The translations under genes and the position numbers were made by a program. The notes beneath the pieces are model-generated. The model saw only the letters and a program-made list of their open reading frames with translations, was not told the origin of the DNA and searched no databases. A stretch of 64,000 nt of DNA from Coenobita brevimanus (taxonomy: Eukaryota > Arthropoda > Malacostraca > Decapoda > Coenobitidae), in the NCBI GenBank assembly GCA_032717465.1, contig CM064671.1:59907859-59971858 (forward strand), read 5' to 3'. Shown here one piece after another: positions 52,001-60,600 of the stretch (position 1 is its first letter; the number at the start of each line of letters is the position of its first letter).

Positions 52001-54574
52001 CAATCCCTTATTATGATTTCTGGCTGCTCATTCTTTGCAGGAAGGTTTACCTTGTGCAAATATTATGCCTGTCCACTCCGTGGGATGCTCAATAAGCCCC
52101 ATGTAAGCTGCCATATCCCAGTTCCATTGAAAGTTATTATCTTGGATTGAATAATTGCATCAGTAGCTTTCTCTTTTATAAAAGTTTATACCTCTTTTGA
52201 TCTTAAGGCAGGACTATTGGTGCTTGCTTCAGTGGAAGTACAGGAAGATTCGTGAGCAGAGCTGTTATCTGTGTTTAAGCCCCAGTCACACTGCAGGTAC
52301 AACTTGTCGCAAACCTGAAAATAGCGAAACCAGTCCCCAACCACAGAGTTCTCCGAGCAATCATGCCACACCGATTAGCTACCAGTGGTCGTCCAGTGTC
52401 CGTCCAGCGTCTGTCCAGTAGGCAGCCGAATGGCAATCATGGCCAGGTACACACAGGTCAAGACACCGATGGGTGGCCAGCCGGTCGTTGGCATGCCGTC
52501 GACAAACGGCGGCCGGTCTGCATCCTGTCGCAGTTTAGACCGCTACCACTAGACCAACACCTGGCACAGATTGGCCGGCGGCTGGTCTCGGTCCAGCCCA
52601 CCACCTGTCGCTCGACCATTCGCCGGCTGGACGGCGGCCAGACTTCAGCCACCATCCTGGACAGGAGGCTTGTGGACGGTGGCCACCGCAGACCAGTCAT
52701 CACCTTGACGGAGTGCAGACAGCCACCGCAGAGAGCGGGCAGCGACCGGCCTCCATCCGGATGGCAACCACCGCTTAAAAATCAGGTGTTGCCGACCAGT
52801 CACAGTCCGGTAGCCAGCCAGATGCAGTCCAGGCGCCCACTGGGCGGCTTCTGTGCCACAACATCGGTGGTTGCGGGGAGGTTTTTCGTGGAGCACGAAT
52901 AACCTCACGAGGATTTTTTGGTCGCCATGATGGCCTGCAGCTAGACTGAGACATATGAAGACCAGTCATAAACCTCACCAAAACCACCCACAACTTGCAG
53001 GTCACGGGTGGTTTGCGATAAGTCGTACCTGAAGTGCAGCTGGGGCCTTAGGTTGGTTATTCTGGTGTCGAAGCAAGCTGGTCGACATGGTGTTGGGAGT
53101 TACATAGTGAAGGAGAGGTGGAGAACAGGGTTGTTCTTCATATAATAGTTTTGTGTAGGTTTTCTTGCTCTAATACAAATACTGAAGGGTTTAATGGAGA
53201 TTGTATCTGATACACTAAGGGAGGTCCTACTTACAAACAAGATATTGAAAAATTATACATTGCCAGGATTAAAATATAATGTACACTTACACCACCCTTA
53301 TGTAATATTATATACAGCTAAGGTGTTTTACCTAAGTGCCATGTTGGTGGAGTTGTCATTATCATTGTTGATGTGTATGATGAGTGCCCGACAGATTGTC
53401 CTGGTGTCCCCCCACAGTGTATGGGGGAGGCTCTGTTGTTCCACTGGCCCTGCCACCACCACCACTCCAACACCCACACGCCTGGAACAGAGAATGTTAC
53501 ACAAGGTCAAACGACTTTATTTACACCTTGCTCCACTTAGCTTTTCATCCAAAGGACATAAAATATTATTTTTTCTTTTCTCAATTTTTTCAGAGCATAT
53601 CAACATACAGACCTCTTTGGAAATTTTGCTTACTTATACTGCTTTTCCCCCACTGATGTCCTTTTCTTCATCTAAAACCACTATGCATTTAAATTAATTC
53701 CTAATTTCAACTAATTCAAGCACCTGTCTATCAACATAAAGTCAATCAGTGACTTCTGCCCATCCAATCCATGCACTATGTATTGTTTCATTTACCTGAG
53801 AAACCATTTTCATTGTCCTATTTTATCACCTTGCATTCAAGTCCCTCACAACCATTACCCACTCTTTTTACCAAAAGCAATTTACGTTCACTTCCATCAT
53901 TCCCCTCCGTATTTTATCACTTGTTCGAAAATTTATTCACTTCATTGCCCAGAGAAACTGGTTATGTTCCACCTCACTGATTACTGTTATCATAGCCTAC
54001 AGTACATAAATTCTGCATACAACCTCTTTGCACAAGCCCACACAAAGTCCCACAACATGCCTTTTAGCAGTAGGCTAGTGCAGTCCCTTTCTTTGTTCTA
54101 CATAATTATGTTCTTTCCTCTTTATCTCCTTTTCCCGTACTGTAAAGATTAGTTTCACTCAGGTAGTAATTCCTCTTTCCCTGCATACTGTATAGCAAAA
54201 GCCTTAATAGAACTGAACAGTTACAGCGCTACTCTTAAGGGACAATTAGCACCTTGAGGCCCTATCGGGCAGCTCAGGACGTGCAGAAATTAGAGCCATT
54301 TCCAAACCATGCTTTCCTTTCTTCAAACCCAGCAGTTTATGTGCTGGTGCATGAAGCATTTGAAGCTGCACAAATGCATGAAACCCCACAGAAATGCCTC
54401 GTCGTAATTTCAGCGTAATGTAACACCAGTGGGAACAGTTATTAGGGGGTAAAAAAAAAAAAAAAAAAAAAATCAATCAATCAACATGATGTTGAAGCAG
54501 GCCCACCTGTGACCCAGTTTCAACCATCCTGCCAATTTTCATTGAAAATATATTTCCAGTTTTGACTGCGCATA

Positions 54575-54621
<47 letters not shown>

Positions 54622-57600
54622 GGAGGTCACCTTAACATGGTGGCTGGGCTTGAAATGTGACTTGCAATGCCACCTGCTCTAGTGGCCTGCTTACATTTCT
54701 AGGGTTCAGCATCTGTTGGTCTGATGGACCAAGCACCCCTCCCTCCCCTTGCATTACTGGTAGAGGTGACCTCCTGGTGATCTTGTTCATTCAGGCCCAT
54801 CAGCCATCGTGGCAGGGTTTTTGCTTCCCCACCTGTTTGCCACACATGGCATCCCATTATGGTAGGAAACGGAAGTCCTGGGCACTGAGTGATGCTGCAC
54901 GATGCACCCTGCAGCTACCAGCTAACCTCTTTGGTTTCTGTTCTGGTTAGATAATCAGCCTGGTCGGGCTCAACCAGGTCAGTCAATCGGTCATTTGTTG
55001 GCTAGAGTTAAGTGGGCACTGGGGAGCTTGGTGATTCCTATCGTCCAGGAATCACCCTTGTGTGGTTTCCCCGGTGGTTACTTGCGTATACTCGGTCACT
55101 GTCTCTGGGGTTGCCTAGAGTGCTATCCATAGGATATTGGCTCCCTTCGTTGGGATTCATTGTGGGTGGAGGGGTGGGGAACAATGTATTTTTTGCTGTG
55201 TGTGCATGCTGATTCTGTTGAGGACTTTGTATGCGACCCTGGACTTGCAGACACTCCATCTTTGATGGCCACTTTGGATACTGACTATCAAAAATTCATC
55301 GACTATCTTACTTCTGCGATGGACCACATTCTATCCATTTCTCCTTTCTCTGAAATCTCCATTCTTGGAGATTTCAATGTTCACCACCACCTTTGGCTCT
55401 CCTCTCCTTTCACGGATCCACCTGGTGAACAAGCCTACATCTTTTCTATCCTTAACGACCTAGAGCAGCTTGTACAGCACCCTACCCGTATCCCTGACCG
55501 CCTTGGTGAGAGCTCCAACATACTTGACCTCTCCCTCACAACTAATCCTTCTGCTTACTCTGTTAATCTTTTCTCTTCGTTGGGCTCCTCTGATCACAAC
55601 CTTATTACCTTAACCTGTCCTATCACTCCGGTATGGCCTTTGGACCCTCCAGGGAAACGTCATCTGTGGCATTTTGGAGCCGCGGACTGGGATGCCCTCA
55701 GGCAATACTTCTTTGATTTTCCCTGGAATGATTATTGCTTCCATGGCCGTGAGCCATCTGAGTGTGCCTTGCGCATTACGGAGGTTATTCTCTCGGGCAT
55801 GGAAGCATACATTCCTTTCTCATATCCTTTGACTAACGCAAGAAAGCCTTGGTTTAATCACTCTTGTTCTAATGCTGTCTGCAACAAGGAGAGGGCCTAC
55901 AAAAGGTACCGGAGCCAACCCACCCCGGAATCACATCATCTTTACGTTTCTGCCCGGAATCGTGCTAAGTCTGTTCTTCGCTCTACTAAAAATAATTTCA
56001 TCCATACTAAATGCTCTCAACTCTCCAACTCGAATTCTTCCTGCTCCTTCTGGCACCTTGCCAAAAATCTTTCTAACAACTTTACCTCATCATCCTTCCC
56101 TCCTCTTTTCTACTCTAATGGTTCTGTAGCTATTTCTTCTACTGATAAAGCAGATCTCTTCACACAGACTTTCTCCTCCAATTCCGCCTTAGACAATTCC
56201 GGTGCTGTTCCTCCATCAATTCCCCCCTCTGACTTCCTCATGGCTGAAATTAAAATTTCTTCAGTTGATGTATTTTCTGCCATCACTGGCCTCAGTACTA
56301 ACAAGGCATATGGGTCTGATGGGGTCCCTCCTGTTGTTCTCAAGAACTGTGCTTCTGTGCTTACACCCTGCCTAGGCAAACTCTTTCGCCTTTGTCTGTC
56401 AACTTGTACCTTTCCTTCTTGCTGGAAGTTTGCTCTCATTCAGCCAGTTCCAAAGAAGGATGACCACTCCCAACCCTCCAACTATCATCCAATTGCTTTA
56501 ACGTCCTGTATTTCAAAAGTGTTCGAGTCAATTCTCAATAGAAAAATTTTAAGGCATCTTTCCTATCATAACCTTCTTTCCGATCGTCAGTATGGGTTCC
56601 GTCAGGGACGCTCCACTGGCGATCTTCTCACCTACCTTTCAGACTCCTGGTCATCCTCTTTTCAGGACTTTGGCGAAAGCTTTGCTATTGCACTTGACAT
56701 CTAAAAGGCTTTCGATCGAGTCTGGCATAAATCTTTAATTTCCAAACTGCCCTCCTACGGTTTCTAACCTTCTATCTGTGCCTTCATCGCTAGCTTCCTT
56801 TCTGGTCGTTCTATAGCCGCTGTTGTAGATGGCCATCGTTCTTCTCCTAGATCTATCAACAGTGGTGTTCCTCAGGGCTCTGTCCTATCACCAACTCTCT
56901 TCCTTTTATTCATTAATGATCTTCTAAGCTGTACATCTAACCCTATCCACTCATAAGCTGATGACTCCACCCTTCACCTTTCCATTCGGTTCCCGCAACG
57001 CCCATCTCAACAGTTACTTCAACAAACAAGGGATGAGGCTATGGCACACCTAATGTCTGACTTGGCTCGTATCTCTGACTGGAGTAAAAATAATATGGTT
57101 GTTTTTAATTCATCTAAGACTCAGTTCTTACACCTATCAACCCGACAAAATCTTCCACAGGTATACCCACTAATGTTTAATAATATTCAGCTTAATCCTG
57201 CATCATCCTTGAACATGCTTGGGGTTTCATTTACTCGGGACTTATCTTGGAAAGATCATATTACATCTCTTGTAAAATCTGCTTCCAAGAGATTGGGTAT
57301 GCTAAGCCGACTCTGCTCTTTCTTTACCCCTGCACAATTGTTGACTCTATACAGGGGTTCTATCCGCCCGTGTGGAGTACAACTCTCATGTGTGGGGAGG
57401 CTCCCCACATACAGCTCTTCTCAATAGGGTGGAGTCAAAGGCTTTTCGTCTCATTAACTCTCCTCCTCTTACTGACTCCCTTCAACCTCTGTCTTTTTGC
57501 CGCACTGTTGCATCTCTATCTCTTTTCTATCGCTACTTTAATGGTCACTGCTCCTCTGAACTGTCTGCTTGCATTCCTCCACCTCTACGACGGGCGCGTA

Positions 57601-60600
57601 GCACCCATCTGGCAGCAAACTCTCATCCCTTTTCTGTCCAACTCTTTAATGCAAGAGTTAACCGTTACTCCCAGTCTTTCATTTATGCAATAGGTCAGCT
57701 CTGGAACTGTCTCCCTCTGTCTGTATTTCCTGCTGCCTATGATCTCCAGTCTTTCAAACGCAGTGTGTCCAGGCATCTCAAAATGATCGGATCTTGAATT
57801 TGGCTCTCTATTGTATTTCGTTTTTCCCTTTGAGGGAACTGTTACTGTGGGCTCATGGCCTTTGGTTCCTTCTTCCTTGCATAAAAAAAAAAAAAAAAAG
57901 TTGGGGGTCTGCCCTCTTTTACCCTACCATCCATCCGGGACTTGGAGGTGCTCACATCGGGTTGGTGCAGCTTTGGAGTCAGACTTTGACGAAACAATGC
58001 CTGCTTCATATGTGAAATATCTAGTGATGATATTCTGTGTGGATGGATTCGTGTTAAAATTTGACATTTTTGGATTGCATCATGTGATTGTTTCTGCTTG
58101 TGGTCTTGGACCTAAAATTCCTCTCAGAGGGATGGAAGCAGCAATGTAGAGGTGCCCTCTCCAGAGGAGACCTCCTGTCTACCAACTCTGACCTTTGTTT
58201 CTGGTAATGTTTCCTGTGTTCCTGATGATACCTATAACCATGGTAAAGGTGTCATTGTTTCCTTTGACCTACTTCGATACTCAGACCGTGGTTGTTGGAG
58301 GAACTGCAATCTTTTGGTGTGATGACTGTTGAGTGCCTGTAGAGGAAAACAGATAGGAGTCTGACCCCAAATTTCACCTTATTCCAAGTTAACGTTGCCT
58401 GATTCTGTGAAACTCGCTTGGTTATCACTTCCTGTGAAGCCATATGTGCCGACCAAAGTTGAGTTTTCACTGACAAGGGTATGTACATGTTAGCTGCTTT
58501 TGCCGCAATTCACAGGCTGACCTTCCATGTCTCTTGTGGTGGCTCAAGCCATGCTGGTGGCTGTCCAGGATCCCTCAAATGCTATCATTGTGGGGGTCCC
58601 CATGATGTATCTTCTTGAAGCTGTACTCACTGCCTGAAGGAGATTCTGTTCATTTGTACATGATAAGGTTTCATTTCCTGAAGCAAAGAGGAGGGTCCAG
58701 GCTCGTTTATTCCAGCATGGGGTTACTTATGCTTCTATCATTTCTGGTGCTCCTGTGTCCTGTCCTGTGTCTCAGAAACTGACTCGATCTATACCCTTGC
58801 CCACTTCTCCACCTGATGATTTGCAGGATGCCATTCCCCAGGTTAGCAGTGCTTGTTAGACTGGTGTTTGACCACCCTCTTGTCTGACTGTTTCTGCCTC
58901 CACTTGGGTGGCTGAAAGTTTGTTTACATCTGTGGTGGTGGCAGATGGCCACGTTGATGTATCTCCTTGTACTGCCATGTCCAGCCTCCCCAAAGGACCA
59001 TCAGTACCTGGTGAGAGTCACCATGGTTCTTCAGAGTTCTCTGAGCCTGGGAAGTGTCTGCTGAAAGTCTCTATTGTCGAGCCTTGTGTGGACCTCTCTG
59101 CTGCTCTGGAGTCCAGCCAGGTGCAGGCTGAAGATGGTGTTTCACTGGTGTTCCAGCTTCGACTTGGGAATGGTGATGCACAGATTGTTGGTGCTTCATT
59201 TCTGCTACATAGGATATTCTCTTCGTAGGTATCTTCTCTTGTGGAATCTGCTTCAACTTTTGAAGCTTCTGCTTGTGGACCTGGCAACCCGAATTCACCT
59301 AGGGCTGCCTGCAAGCCGCCTCCCATGACCTATTCTTCCAGTTCAAAAGAGAAGTATTGTAAAGCTATTGTAATCCTCTTCCTTACGTTTCCCTTCTGAC
59401 TGTCGGCACAATGTATGGGTTCATTGTACTAGGCAAGCTATTTCTGAGAGCCTTCCTAAGCATCAATCCAAACTTGCTTGCTCGACAGAGGCTATGCAGT
59501 TCTGCATCTTTTCCTGATCCTCCCTCCAGTATATGTTCTATCATTCAGTGAAATTGTCAAGGATACCGTGCCAGCTGGGAGGAATCACGTCATGTTGTTG
59601 CATGATTTTCACCAGTATGCATGTCCGTCTAGGAGACCGTGATTTGTGATCTGCTCCTTTAGGTCCTTTTGGTTCTGTGCCTTTTATTCTGGTCCTATTC
59701 CAAGCCAAGGTCATCATGGAAGTGCTGTTATCTTCCTTCGTCATGATGTTCCATTCACTCATTTGGACCTTTTTACTCATCTGCAAGGCATTGCCGTCAC
59801 GATTTTTCAATGCTGTTGATATAAAGTTTGTAGTCTTTATCTTCCCCCAAGTGCTACTGTCGAAAGTGTAGATCTGGAACACAAGCTTCATAGTCTTCTT
59901 TCTCTCTCTTTCTAGGTGATTTGAATGGTCATCATCCACTGTGTGGTGAAAATGAGGCAAATCATCAGGGTGCTATGCTGGCGTCCTTCAATGGCTGATG
60001 AGAAGTTGGGTGTTTTGAATTTCAGTGAGATGATGCATTTCCATAGCCAGACTGGAGCTTTTACTGATATTGATTTGTACCTGGGCCCAGCGTTTTTTTT
60101 TTTAGATTTTATCTGGGGTGTTTTGCCAGATTTGGCAAAACACTTCCTTTCTGACATCTGAATAGGGCAGATGTGCCCCTTTTCATGGAATCAAGTTCCA
60201 TTTGGCTCTGTTAATTAGGCAGTGTCTTACTTCATTGAGTGTTGTGCTCAGCGACACTGTTACCTATTCCAAGAACGAAAGATCAGTTTCCTAAAGATCC
60301 AATTCTTTGGTGGAACTGGGTATCTTCATTAGGTGGAACATTGGCTGATCTTTTTGCTGTTGCAGAGTTTCTTCTCAGTCATTTTGCCAGCGCATCACAG
60401 ATAGATACAGATTCACCTTCGGCATGCCATTATCCACACTTAGAATCTCATGGTCTTAGTTTTGCCTCTTCTGTCTGGGGGTAAGGGAGTCTTATAATGT
60501 CCCTTTTTCTATACCTGAATGTCAGGCAATTTTGTTGCATTGCCGTGATTCCTCTCCTGGCTTTGATGATAATCCTTTTGCCTTTTGACATCACATGCTT

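Noticed and set aside
52363..52902. 179-codon plus-strand ORF, Arg/Pro-rich
   Set aside because: It lies wholly inside the G+C-rich MITE and overlaps open frames on the other strand, so it is likely a composition effect.
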